From positions 930,001 to 994,000 of the forward strand of contig NC_016946.1 of NCBI RefSeq assembly GCF_000277125.1: a DNA stretch of 64,000 bases, written 5' to 3'. Under the pieces are notes generated by a model. That model saw nothing but the letters and a program-made list of their open reading frames with translations, was not told the DNA's origin and made no database searches. A program made the translations under genes and the position numbers. The DNA comes from Mycobacterium intracellulare ATCC 13950 (GTDB taxonomy: Bacteria; Actinomycetota; Actinomycetes; Mycobacteriales; Mycobacteriaceae). Of this stretch, positions 43,059 through 52,425 are shown piece after piece; the first letter of the stretch is position 1; each line of letters begins with the position of its first letter.

Positions 43059-43097
43059 GAAACCGCCACTCGGCACGCTTCGGCGTGTCGCGGTTTC
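43059..43097 (+). terminator. Hairpin terminator after P450 gene
   Basis: Outer stem GAAACCGC / GCGGTTTC encloses an inner stem CACGC-TTCG-GCGTG with a stable tetraloop. It starts 21 bases after the P450 stop. Confidence 0.65.
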
Positions 43098-43154
43098 ACC
43101 GCCAGCCGGGTCTGAGACCGTTGGACGTACTCGCGGTGGAAGCAAGGGGGCGGG

Positions 43155-43661
43155 GTGAGTCCGGCTCAGATTTTTTTCGTGTCAGCTCTCGTCGTCATGC
43201 TGGTAGTCGGGATCGTGACGATCAAGTTCTCCGGGAAGCTGTTCCGCCCTGAAGCGACCCTGGCGGTTGTGTTGACGGTGGTTACCGTGGCGGGCTGGAT
43301 CTGGCGGATGCCACGGGGGTGGTTCACGATTTCGCAAATCGCTTGGCGCTACCGGCTGAAGACTTGTCAGGTCCGGGAGGTCGCGGACAAGCTTGGTATG
43401 AGGCCCTTCAACCGCGGTGCGCTGGTCCCTCCCGCACAGCGGAAGAAGATGCATCCCGAGCTGATGCGTTTGAAGAAGCGCAAGGCGGTGCGCGAGCCGA
43501 GCGTAGCGAAAGGCGCGGGATTGGTCTACGAATCCTCGGCCGCACAGTCTGCTTTCCTGGATGAGGCCGAGCGCATGCAGTTCTCCGGTGAGGAGCTGTT
43601 GCGACATCTGCATCCGAGCGTCACCCATTTCGTGTCCGACGCCCAGGACGAGGCGGTATGA
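43155..43661 (+). CDS. Membrane-anchored hypothetical protein
   Basis: 168 residues from GTG 43155 behind AAGGGGGCGGGG. Two hydrophobic helices (about 6-23 and 34-51). A basic cytoplasmic region follows, with TCQVREVADKLGMRPFNRGAL, which looks like a helix-turn-helix-sized segment, then KKMHPELMRLKKRKAVREP. The C-terminus is acidic. I do not recognise the family. The charge distribution and in-frame helices indicate a real protein. It stands alone between the P450 terminator and the CocE-type hydrolase. Confidence 0.65.
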   Translation: MSPAQIFFVSALVVMLVVGIVTIKFSGKLFRPEATLAVVLTVVTVAGWIWRMPRGWFTISQIAWRYRLKTCQVREVADKLGMRPFNRGALVPPAQRKKMHPELMRLKKRKAVREPSVAKGAGLVYESSAAQSAFLDEAERMQFSGEELLRHLHPSVTHFVSDAQDEAV

Positions 43662-43933
43662 CGAAATCGGCTGGGGGCCCGTGGTTTTCAGCGGGCCCCG
43701 CCTCGGACGAAGCCAGAGGCCGCGGGACTGTTTATGGCAATGACAAGCTGGGGTCACGGGTGGAATCGGCGATCTGTCAGCGCGAGTCGCCGGTCGCCGC
43801 CTGCGAGCGCCTTGCGAAATCAGTGGCCGATCCGCATCGCGAGGCCGCCGAAACCGTTAGGCGTCGAAGGCAATCGGCGGGGTCGCTGGACCGCTGCGTC
43901 CGACGACCGGCGGAAGCGGCCGCGCCATCGTGA
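43658..43933 (+). CDS. Doubtful 91-residue ORF
   Basis: ATG 43658 overlaps the stop of the preceding gene (ATGA), which would allow coupled translation. The product is Arg/Ala/Ser-rich, has no recognisable domain and looks like the out-of-frame translations of this GC-rich DNA. The region 43662-44022 holds nothing else that I can support. Confidence 0.2.
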   Translation: MTKSAGGPWFSAGPASDEARGRGTVYGNDKLGSRVESAICQRESPVAACERLAKSVADPHREAAETVRRRRQSAGSLDRCVRRPAEAAAPS

Positions 43934-44022
43934 CACCCCCTCAGTTCCGCTGAGGACGGTGCTCTAAATTCGCTGATGATTCGCGGCGATGGCGCCGCGG
44001 GACCTCAGGGGGAGCTCTACCG

Positions 44023-45930
44023 ATGGTGAGATCAAGGACGACTCTGCGATCCAGGCGCAAACCTGCGCGACGCGTCCGCAAGACCAGTCCATCGCCGTTC
44101 GCGCCGGAGTGGACGCCGCCCCCGGCGACCTACGGCGTGGGCGTGCGACACAACGTCGCCGTGCCGATGAGCGACGGCGTCGAACTGCGCGCCGACATCC
44201 ACTACCCGACGGTGCCCGAGACGGGGCAGGCCGCCGAAGGCCCGTTTCCCGTCTTGCTGTCGATCACGCCCTACGGCAAGAAAGCCCCGCCGCCGGCCGC
44301 ACAAATCGGCGGCGGCGCGGCGCCCTACCTCATCAAGCGCGGCTACATCGAGGTGATGGTCGACGTCCGCGGCACCGGTTCGTCGGGCGGTTCGTTCGAG
44401 ATGTGCGGCGACCGGCAGACGCAGGACGGCGTGGAGTTGGTGCAGTGGGCGACCACGCTGCCCAACGCCAACGGCCGCGTCGGCATGGTGGGGCTGTCCT
44501 ACCTGGCGATCAACCAACTCTTCACCGCGGCCGCCGTCGGCCCGGACTCGCCCCTGAAGGCGATTTTCCCGGTGATGGCGGCCCGCGATTTCTATCGCGA
44601 CGCCGCCACCATGGGCGGCGTGCCGCACCTGCACGCGGTCCGCGGATACGGGTCGGTCTACACGCTGCTCAACGTGGTCAATCCGACGCTGGAGTGGCTC
44701 GCCCGCGGCGGTCACGAGCGGCCGCGTTCGGGCGGTCTCGCCGCGGTTCGCCAGCGCGGACGCGATCAGCGGCGCTACTTCCGGCCACTGATCGCCGAGG
44801 TTGTCGTCGGCGGCGAGACAGCCTATAACGGCCCGTTTTGGGACGCGATGAGTCCGGGGCTGGTCCTGTCCAAGATCGCCGCCAACGGCGTCGCGACCTT
44901 CCTCGTCGGCGGATGGCACGACGCGTTTCAGCGCGGGGCGCCCCTGAACTACGCCGCGCTGCAGAACGCGGCCGCCGGCCGGCCCGACGACGCACCGATG
45001 GAACCCGGCCAACCCGTCTCGGACCGGATCCGATTGATGATGGGCCCGTGGTATCACGTGTCGGACCACGGCGGGCTGCACCTTCAGGCGCTGCAGTTGC
45101 GCTGGTTCGAGCACTGGCTCAAAGACGATGCGCGCGCGGCGATTGCGGGGAAGCCGCTGACGTTCCAGGCGATCGGAAGCTCGAACTGGTATCGCGCCGA
45201 CGACTATCCGCTCGCCGAGGCGACGCCCACTCGTTTCTACCTGTCCGACGCGGGCCGGCTGAGTTCGGATGCCTCGCCCCACACCACTGTTGCGCCGCTG
45301 ACCTATGTCCCGCGCGGACCCCTGTCGGGCCGCAGCCTGGAGCAGTGGTCGCTGGGGCTTAGCAGCTTTCTGTTCTCCCAGCGCGGCCGCACCATCCGCT
45401 ACGACCAGGACAACCGCCGCCTGCAGCGCGGCGCGCTGTCCTACACCACCGAGCCATTCGGCCAGGCGAAGCTGGTGGCCGGACCGATCGCGCTGACCAT
45501 CCACGCGACGGCCACCACCACCGAGACGGTGTGGGTCGCCCACCTCGACGCCGTCGCCCCCGACGGTGCCAGCCGTCCGCTGTCCCAGGGCGCGCTACTC
45601 GGTTCGCACCGGAAGCTGGATCCCGACCGCACCTGGTACCTGCCCGACGGCACCGTTCTGCGCCCGCAGCACCTCAGCACCCGAGCGGCCGCGCAGCCCG
45701 TCGTGCCCGGGGAGCTCACCCGCTACGACATCGAAATCTTTCCGACGGCCGCGCTGATCGCCGCGGGCCACCGGCTGCGCCTGACGATCACCACCTATGA
45801 CTTTCCGCATCTGGTGCCCAGCAAGCCGGCTCGCCGGGCCTTGGCCGGCGGGCGCTACCAATTGCATCAGGGCGGGCCGACACCGTCGCACCTCCTTGTT
45901 TCGTTGGCAGACCCGGACGCCGTGAGCTGA
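44023..45930 (+). CDS. CocE/NonD family alpha/beta hydrolase (X-Pro dipeptidyl-peptidase-like)
   Basis: 635 residues. A basic N-terminal tail (~25 residues, MVRSRTTLRSRRKPARR) may contact membrane or nucleic acid, or be a weak export signal. Alpha/beta hydrolase core (about 40-390): VMVDVRGTGSSGG before the nucleophile elbow GLSYLA with Ser159, later FLVGGWHDAF (Asp) and WYHVSDHGG (His). A C-terminal jelly-roll domain (about 400-630) includes HLDAVAPDG and GHRLRLTITTYDFPH. The family hydrolyses esters, amides or proline dipeptides; the substrate is unknown. It is followed by an aminopeptidase gene on the same strand, which may hint at peptide use. Confidence 0.87.
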   Translation: MVRSRTTLRSRRKPARRVRKTSPSPFAPEWTPPPATYGVGVRHNVAVPMSDGVELRADIHYPTVPETGQAAEGPFPVLLSITPYGKKAPPPAAQIGGGAAPYLIKRGYIEVMVDVRGTGSSGGSFEMCGDRQTQDGVELVQWATTLPNANGRVGMVGLSYLAINQLFTAAAVGPDSPLKAIFPVMAARDFYRDAATMGGVPHLHAVRGYGSVYTLLNVVNPTLEWLARGGHERPRSGGLAAVRQRGRDQRRYFRPLIAEVVVGGETAYNGPFWDAMSPGLVLSKIAANGVATFLVGGWHDAFQRGAPLNYAALQNAAAGRPDDAPMEPGQPVSDRIRLMMGPWYHVSDHGGLHLQALQLRWFEHWLKDDARAAIAGKPLTFQAIGSSNWYRADDYPLAEATPTRFYLSDAGRLSSDASPHTTVAPLTYVPRGPLSGRSLEQWSLGLSSFLFSQRGRTIRYDQDNRRLQRGALSYTTEPFGQAKLVAGPIALTIHATATTTETVWVAHLDAVAPDGASRPLSQGALLGSHRKLDPDRTWYLPDGTVLRPQHLSTRAAAQPVVPGELTRYDIEIFPTAALIAAGHRLRLTITTYDFPHLVPSKPARRALAGGRYQLHQGGPTPSHLLVSLADPDAVS

Positions 45931-46019
45931 ACCAGGCGTCGAAACACCTGACGGCGTTGGCGTAGTCGCAGGACATCGCGGGTACTGGTCCTCTGAACCC
46001 GATGACGGAAGAGGATCCC

Positions 46020-47153
46020 ATGGCGCACCCCGACCGTGACGCAGGCGACGACTTGCTGCAGGAACTCCTGTGGACCTACGGGCCGTGCGGACAGGAGGAC
46101 GAGGTCCGCGCCGTCATCGCCCGGGAGCTGCAACCCCTCGTCGACGACATGTGGACCGACGACGCCGGAAACCTGATCGGCTACGTCGCCGCCAATGCGT
46201 CGGCCAAAAACACCGGGGCGCCCGACCACCGCCAGCGCACACAGGCCATCCCTGGCACCGCGACCCGGGTGATGGCGCACATGGACGAGCTGTCGATGAT
46301 CGTCAAGCGCGTGGAATCCGACGGCACGCTGCATTTGACGCAGCTGGGAACGATGTACCCGGGCAACTTCGGACTCGGACCGGTCGCGGTGCTCGGCGAC
46401 AACGAAACCCTCACCGCCGTACTGGCTCTCGGCTCCGAGCACACCACCCAGGAAAGCTCGCGGATTTGGGAGACCAAGCCCGACAAGGGGGACCGGGCAC
46501 TGGACTGGCATCACGTGTACGTCTTCACCGGCCGCAGCACCGAGGAGCTGGCCGCGGCGGGAGTGCACGCCGGCACCCGGGTGTGCGTCGACCGCAGCAA
46601 GCGATCCGTGGTCGAGATCGGAGACTACGTCGGCGCCTACTTCCTCGACGACCGCGCCGCGGTGACCGCGCTGCTGAACGCCGCCCGCCTGTTGCGCGAG
46701 CGCAACCAACGCCCGGCCGACGACGTCTACCTGGTCTTCACCACCAACGAGGAGATCGGCGGGGTGGGGGGCACCTACGCCAGCGCGACGCTGCCCGGCC
46801 ACCTCACGCTCGCCCTGGAAGTCGGCCCCACCGAAGTCGAATACAACACCACGGTCAGCGGCGGGCCGATCATCGGCTACAGCGACGCGTTGTGCATTTA
46901 CGACAAGGAAGTCGCCGACCGGCTGCTGGAAATCGCCACCGACCAGGGGTTGTCCCCACAGCCGGCCGCGCTGGGCGCATTCGAATCCGACGCGTCGCAC
47001 GCCAAGGCCACCGGGCAGGCCGCGCGCGCCGGCCTGCTGTGCCTGCCCACGCTGAGCACCCACGGCTATGAGGTCATCGCGCGCCGCGCGATCGACGACA
47101 TGGCCGCCATCATCGTCGATTTCGTGCTGCAGCCAAGCCAGCAGATCGCCTGA
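46020..47153 (+). CDS. M42-family metallo-aminopeptidase
   Basis: 377 residues from ATG 46020, chosen because GGAAGAGG lies 5-6 bases before it. An upstream in-frame ATG at 46002 has no ribosome site. M42 (glutamyl aminopeptidase/cellulase M-like) metal motifs are present: HMDELSMIV (His and Asp ligands), FLDDRAAVTALL, TTNEEIGGVGG (catalytic Glu pair) and ALEVGPTE. The protein is cytosolic, probably oligomeric, and trims peptides from the N-terminus. A hairpin at 47169 closes the gene. Confidence 0.88.
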   Translation: MAHPDRDAGDDLLQELLWTYGPCGQEDEVRAVIARELQPLVDDMWTDDAGNLIGYVAANASAKNTGAPDHRQRTQAIPGTATRVMAHMDELSMIVKRVESDGTLHLTQLGTMYPGNFGLGPVAVLGDNETLTAVLALGSEHTTQESSRIWETKPDKGDRALDWHHVYVFTGRSTEELAAAGVHAGTRVCVDRSKRSVVEIGDYVGAYFLDDRAAVTALLNAARLLRERNQRPADDVYLVFTTNEEIGGVGGTYASATLPGHLTLALEVGPTEVEYNTTVSGGPIIGYSDALCIYDKEVADRLLEIATDQGLSPQPAALGAFESDASHAKATGQAARAGLLCLPTLSTHGYEVIARRAIDDMAAIIVDFVLQPSQQIA

Positions 47154-47168
47154 GCCGGGCCGGGAGCA

Positions 47169-47186
47169 GTCGGGCGAAAACCCGAC
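47169..47186 (+). terminator. Small hairpin after M42 peptidase gene
   Basis: GTCGGG-CGAAAA-CCCGAC, a perfect 6-bp stem 15 bases after the stop codon. Confidence 0.4.
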
Positions 47187-47299
47187 AATCGCGCTGGTCA
47201 GCCTGTTAGTCTGGCGGCGCTTCCGGACGCAGAACGATGGGGTTGGCACGTGGCACGCGTGGTCTCGCAGCTGGGCGATCCGCTCGACAGAGAATCCCC

Positions 47300-48316
47300 A
47301 TGACACGGCCACGGATTCGCGCGCGAGCGCCGCTGCGGATCTCCTTCGCCGGCGGCGGCACCGACGTGCCCCCGTTCCCGACGACCGAAGGCGGCTGCGT
47401 CCTGTCGGCGACCATCGACCGCTACGCCCAGGGATCGCTCGCCCCGCGCACCGACCGCCGGGTCAGCATCGAGTCGGTGGACTTCAAGACCACGCACGAG
47501 ATGACGCTGGACAGCGAGATTCTCTACGACGGCAGCCTCGATCTGATCAAGGCCGCGGTGCGCCGGTTCGGCCGTGACGGCACGGACGGCTACGACCTGG
47601 TGCTGCGCTCCAGCGCCCCGCCGGGATCGGGGCTGGGCTCGTCGTCGACGATGATGGTCGCGCTCACCGGCCTGCTCGCCGAGCACTACCGGGTGCCCAT
47701 GGGCGAATACGAGACGGCCCAACTGGCGTGTGCCATCGAACGCGACGACCTGGGCATCGCGGGCGGCATGCAGGACATGTACGCCGCGACGTTCGGCGGC
47801 TTCAATTTCATCGAGTTCACCGACCGCGTGATCGTCAACCCGCTGCGAATCCGCGACGAGACCGCCTTCGAGCTCGAGCTCAGCCTGCTGCTGTGCTACA
47901 CGGGCATCACCCGCGACTCCGCGCGGGTGATCGAGGACCAAACCCGCCGCGCCACAACGGGTTCGGATGACACGCTGGAGGGCCTGCGGGCCCAGAAGGA
48001 CTTGGCGGTCGCGATGAAGGCGGCGTTGCTGACAGGCAAGCTGAACGACTTCGGTGCGCTGCTGGGCGAGGCGTGGACCCAGAAGAAACGCATGTCGCCC
48101 TACATCACCAACGAGCGCATCGACGACCTCTACGAGCTGGCCCTGAAAAACGGGGCGCTGGGCGGAAAGCTCACCGGGGCCGGCGGTGGGGGATACATCC
48201 TGTTGTTCTGTGACTTCGCCAAGAAGCACCGGCTCATCGAAGCGCTCGAGGGCGCGGAGGCCAACGTCACCGAATTCGCGTTCGAGAGCAAGGGATTGAC
48301 GACATGGCTGGCATGA
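47300..48316 (+). CDS. hddA: D-glycero-D-manno-heptose 7-phosphate kinase-like GHMP kinase
   Basis: 338 residues from ATG 47300 (MTRPRIRARAPLRISFAGGG). The in-frame extension to 47237 precedes the normal GHMP start. Motifs: RISFAGGGTD, the ATP loop PPGSGLGSSS (about 108-117) and the C-terminal LTGAGGGGYILLF. The family phosphorylates D-glycero-alpha-D-manno-heptose-7-phosphate at C1. It is directly followed by gmhA and gmhB, the isomerase and phosphatase of the same GDP-heptose route. In H37Rv the equivalent genes are around Rv0113-Rv0115. A TAGTCT -10-like motif at 47207-47212 may start the operon. Confidence 0.9.
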   Translation: MTRPRIRARAPLRISFAGGGTDVPPFPTTEGGCVLSATIDRYAQGSLAPRTDRRVSIESVDFKTTHEMTLDSEILYDGSLDLIKAAVRRFGRDGTDGYDLVLRSSAPPGSGLGSSSTMMVALTGLLAEHYRVPMGEYETAQLACAIERDDLGIAGGMQDMYAATFGGFNFIEFTDRVIVNPLRIRDETAFELELSLLLCYTGITRDSARVIEDQTRRATTGSDDTLEGLRAQKDLAVAMKAALLTGKLNDFGALLGEAWTQKKRMSPYITNERIDDLYELALKNGALGGKLTGAGGGGYILLFCDFAKKHRLIEALEGAEANVTEFAFESKGLTTWLA

Positions 48317-48921
48317 CCGGCTCGGACGCGGTCTCGCCGAGCGTGGAGCTGGTTCAGCAGCGCTTGGCCGAAACGATCGCGGTCAAGCAACAGATGCAGC
48401 AGGGCGATGTCGCCGCGCAGACCGTCGAGGTCGCGCGCGCGATCATCGTCTCGCTGCGCGCCGGGGGCAAGGTGATCTTCTTCGGCAACGGGGGATCGGC
48501 GCAAGACGCCGGGCACCTGGCGGCAGAACTCATGGGCCGCTTTGCCTTTGACCGTCCCGGTCTGGCGGCGATCAGCCTGCCCGACGCGACGGCCGCCATC
48601 ACGGCGATCTCCAACGACTACTCCTACGACGAGGTGTTCGCCCGCCAGGTTCTCGCCACCGGGCGCCCCGGGGACGTGGTGATCGGGCTGACCACGTCGG
48701 GCAACTCTCCCAACGTCGTTCGCGCGCTCGAGGTCGCCGGCCAGGCGGGAATGACGACCGTCACGCTCACGGGCGCACTCGGCGGCAAGGTGGCCGATGT
48801 GGCGAAAATCTGCATCCGGGTTCCCAGCGACGACACGGCCCGGGTTCAGGAGGCATGCCTGCACCTGGGCCATTCCATTTGCGAAATGGTCGAGGCGGCA
48901 CTGTTTCCCGGGCCGTCCTGA
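48304..48921 (+). CDS. gmhA: Sedoheptulose-7-phosphate isomerase (SIS domain)
   Basis: 205 residues. The SIS domain has FFGNGGSAQDAGHLAAEL (about 60-77), TSGNSPNVVRAL and a C-terminal helix with QEACLHLGHSICEMVE. It converts sedoheptulose-7-phosphate to D-glycero-D-manno-heptose-7-phosphate. The ATG at 48304 overlaps hddA by 13 bp; an alternative ATG at 48313 overlaps the hddA stop as ATGA. Either way the two are coupled. Confidence 0.92.
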   Translation: MAGMTGSDAVSPSVELVQQRLAETIAVKQQMQQGDVAAQTVEVARAIIVSLRAGGKVIFFGNGGSAQDAGHLAAELMGRFAFDRPGLAAISLPDATAAITAISNDYSYDEVFARQVLATGRPGDVVIGLTTSGNSPNVVRALEVAGQAGMTTVTLTGALGGKVADVAKICIRVPSDDTARVQEACLHLGHSICEMVEAALFPGPS

Positions 48922-48929
48922 CATCGACG

Positions 48930-49484
48930 ATGGCCGCAGCCGATCTGCGCGACGTGCGCACCGTCTTTCTGGACCGAGACGGCACCATCAACGTCAAGGC
49001 CGCCGAGGGTGAGTACATCCGGTCACCCGCGGAACTGGTGCTGCTACCGGGCGCCGCCGCGGCGCTGGCCGCCCTGAACGCCGCGGGACTGCGGACCGTA
49101 CTGGTGACCAACCAGCGGTGGCTCTCCGAACCCGCTTCCGATCCAACACATTTCACTGCCGTCCAGAACCGCCTGCAACAACTGCTCGCGGACGACGGCG
49201 CCCGGATCGACGCCGCCTACCATTGCCCGCACGCCGCGAACAGTTGCGACTGCCGCAAACCCGGCACCGGCATGTTGGTGCGCGCCGCGGCCGAACACGG
49301 CATCGATCTGACCGCATCCGTGATGATTGGCGACAGCGACATCGACATGAGGGCGGGTCGGGCGGCGGGAGCGGCGACCATCCTGCTCCGCTCCGGCGGC
49401 GAGGCGTCCCCCGACGCCGACATCGTGGTGGACGACCTTGCCGCCGCGGTCGAGCTCATCCTGGCCGCCCGGGCCGCGCACTAG
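48930..49484 (+). CDS. gmhB: D-glycero-D-manno-heptose bisphosphate phosphatase
   Basis: 184 residues from ATG 48930. HAD-type phosphatase: nucleophile motif FLDRDGTIN (about 15-23), VTNQ motif II, zinc loop CPHAANSCDCRKPGTG (Cys, His, Cys, Cys) with the motif III Lys, and MIGDSDIDM motif IV. It removes the 7-phosphate to give heptose-1-phosphate. The GDP-transfer gene (hddC type) that would complete the route is not adjacent. A longer in-frame start inside gmhA is rejected. Confidence 0.92.
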   Translation: MAAADLRDVRTVFLDRDGTINVKAAEGEYIRSPAELVLLPGAAAALAALNAAGLRTVLVTNQRWLSEPASDPTHFTAVQNRLQQLLADDGARIDAAYHCPHAANSCDCRKPGTGMLVRAAAEHGIDLTASVMIGDSDIDMRAGRAAGAATILLRSGGEASPDADIVVDDLAAAVELILAARAAH

Positions 49485-50663
<1,179 letters not shown>

Positions 50664-50719
50664 GACCGGCGCTGGCGTGGGGGCGCCGCTATGGCGGCGT
50701 CCTGTGCTATCAACTCCTC

Positions 50720-51409
50720 ATGCGGCCGTTCGGGATTGGCCCGGCGGTGACTGCCGCGCTCACGTTGGCCGTCGCCGGGTGCGCTCATCAACCCGCGCCC
50801 AAACCGCCGGCGGTTCCGGCGAAATCGCCGCCGAGCAACACCGCCGCCGTCAACCCCGCCAACATCAAACGGATCATTCGCGACATGCCGCCCGGTTACG
50901 AGGTGAGCACCGCAATCCCCAGCGCCGCCTCGCCGAGGGTGATCTGGGGCCTGGGCGATGACCCACACCCCAAGCCCGCCAAATGCGGGACGCTCGCCGA
51001 CCCCGGGAACGGGCGCGACCAATCGGCGCAGGGCGTGTCGGGCTCGGGGAGCGGCGGCATCGTCAACGCGGTGGTGGTGGCTTTGCCGGGACCGGTGGAT
51101 TTCCCGGAGGACCTGCTCACCGCGTGCGCCCACTGGTCGGAGACCGCCGGGAACACCGTGGCACACGTCCACCTCACCGATGCACCGCACGTCGACGGTG
51201 TCCAAACCATCGGCATGGTCGCCGACGTCAAGTCATCGGTCGAGTCGGGCACCGAAATAGATTCCCGCGTCTACACATTCACCGCGTATCTGGGCGACTT
51301 TTACGCGTTCACCACGCTGACCACCGATCCAGGTTCAGCGCTTCCGGTCCTGCCACCGCGATTCGCCGCGGATCTGCTCGCCAAAACGGTGTCCACGTTG
51401 CGCAGCTGA
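50720..51409 (+). CDS. DUF5642 lipoprotein, Rv0999-like
   Basis: 229 residues. Signal peptide with lipobox AVAGC gives lipidated Cys21. A Pro/Ala linker to about residue 45 is followed by a DUF5642-type domain with DMPPGYEVS near 55-63 and a conserved C-terminal block (VYTFTAYLGDFYAF, then DLLAKTVSTLRS). Secreted and anchored to the outer face of the membrane; the function is unknown. The next gene is a divergent paralog. Confidence 0.8.
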   Translation: MRPFGIGPAVTAALTLAVAGCAHQPAPKPPAVPAKSPPSNTAAVNPANIKRIIRDMPPGYEVSTAIPSAASPRVIWGLGDDPHPKPAKCGTLADPGNGRDQSAQGVSGSGSGGIVNAVVVALPGPVDFPEDLLTACAHWSETAGNTVAHVHLTDAPHVDGVQTIGMVADVKSSVESGTEIDSRVYTFTAYLGDFYAFTTLTTDPGSALPVLPPRFAADLLAKTVSTLRS

Positions 51410-51423
51410 ACTATCCGCTTGGG

Positions 51424-51429
51424 TAGATT
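51424..51429 (+). promoter_or_regulatory. -10 element of second DUF5642 gene (leaderless)
   Basis: TAGATT ends 7 bases before ATG 51437, the canonical leaderless spacing. The gene is therefore probably transcribed separately from its upstream paralog. Confidence 0.6.
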
Positions 51430-51436
51430 GGCCACG

Positions 51437-52087
51437 ATGTCCAAGATGTTGCTCGCGCTCGCGGCCGCCTGCGTCCTGGCCGGGTGCTCATCGGCCACTC
51501 CCGAGGCGAAGGTCGACATCAACAAGGTCGTCGACGTCAAGTCCAGCTTCGGACCCGATTTCAAGGTCAGCGACATCAGCGAACGGGGAATCGATCCCAA
51601 GCTGCTGGCCGGCCGAAAGCTGCCCGACGGATTGACGTTCGACCCGGCGAACTGCGCGAAAGTGGCGGCCGGGCCGGACATGCCGGCGGACCTGCAGGGC
51701 AACATGTCCGCGGTCACCGCCGAGGGCCGCGGCAACCGGTTCGTGGTGATCGCGCTGGAGACCTCAAAAGCGTTGCCCCTCAACGATCCCGGAAAAGACT
51801 GCCAAAAGGTGACCTTCGCCGGCCCGCAGCTGCGCGGCGGCGTCCAGGTGGTCGAGGCGCCGCGGATCGACAGCACCCGCACGCTCGGCGTGCATCGCGT
51901 CATGCAGGCGCTGACCCCGGGCGGTCCACGCACGGGCGAGTTGTTCGACTATTCGGCCTCGTTCGGCGACTACCAGGTGATCGTCATCGCCAACCCGCTG
52001 GTGATTCCCGATCAGCCCGTCGCGCCGGTCGACACCCAACGCGCGCGCGACCTGCTCGTCAAAGCGGTGGCGTCGGTGCGTGCCTAG
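51437..52087 (+). CDS. DUF5642 lipoprotein, second copy
   Basis: 216 residues from ATG 51437 (MSKMLLALAAACVLAGC), with lipobox LAGC and lipidated Cys17. The in-frame GTG at 51419 overlaps the -10 motif and is rejected. The C-terminus (LFDYSASFGDYQVIVIAN, then ARDLLVKAVASVRA) aligns with the same region of the preceding protein, so the two are tandem paralogs. A REP-like array begins within a few bases of its stop codon. Confidence 0.82.
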   Translation: MSKMLLALAAACVLAGCSSATPEAKVDINKVVDVKSSFGPDFKVSDISERGIDPKLLAGRKLPDGLTFDPANCAKVAAGPDMPADLQGNMSAVTAEGRGNRFVVIALETSKALPLNDPGKDCQKVTFAGPQLRGGVQVVEAPRIDSTRTLGVHRVMQALTPGGPRTGELFDYSASFGDYQVIVIANPLVIPDQPVAPVDTQRARDLLVKAVASVRA

Positions 52088-52093
52088 ACGGCT

Positions 52094-52425
52094 TGACGGC
52101 GGCGGCCCCTGCGCTTGCGACCGCCGCTGGGCTTGATGGCGGCGGCCCGCTGCGCCCGGCTTCGCCGCGCTTGCGACCGCCACGGCCGCGCTTGCGACCG
52201 CCGCTGGGCTTGACGGCGGCGGCCGGCTGCGCCCGGCTTATGTCGATAGTGGCGACCCGCTTCGCCCGGCTTCGCCGCGCTCGCGATCGCCACGGCCGCG
52301 CTTGCGACCGCCGCTGGGCTTGATGGCGGCGGCCCGCTGCGCCCGGCTTATGTCGATAGTGGCGACCCGCTTCGCCCGGCTTCGCCGCGCTCGCGATCGC
52401 CACGGCCGCGCTTGCGACCGCCGCT
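52094..52425. repeat. REP-like tandem array (110-bp units)
   Basis: Between the convergent DUF5642 and AlkB genes. Two complete 110-bp units, 52191-52300 and 52301-52410, differ at two bases. A partial third unit (52411-52425) follows. A 77-bp copy (52114-52190) precedes them, lacking an internal 33-bp block that starts TTATGTCGATAGTGGCG. Within each unit, GGCGGCGGCC...GCGACCGCCGC and GTGGCGA...TCGCCAC form large hairpins. The last bases CTA supply the TAG stop of the minus-strand AlkB gene. Confidence 0.9.

Noticed and set aside
43734..43967. 77-codon plus-strand frame before the CocE-type hydrolase
   Set aside because: Overlaps another doubtful frame. Rich in Arg/Pro/Ser, with no ribosome site and no recognisable pattern.
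37507..47300. att site pair formed by the tRNA-Ala 3' end
   Set aside because: I looked for a second copy of the TTCGATTCCCC...TCC end near the far side of the accessory block and did not see one.
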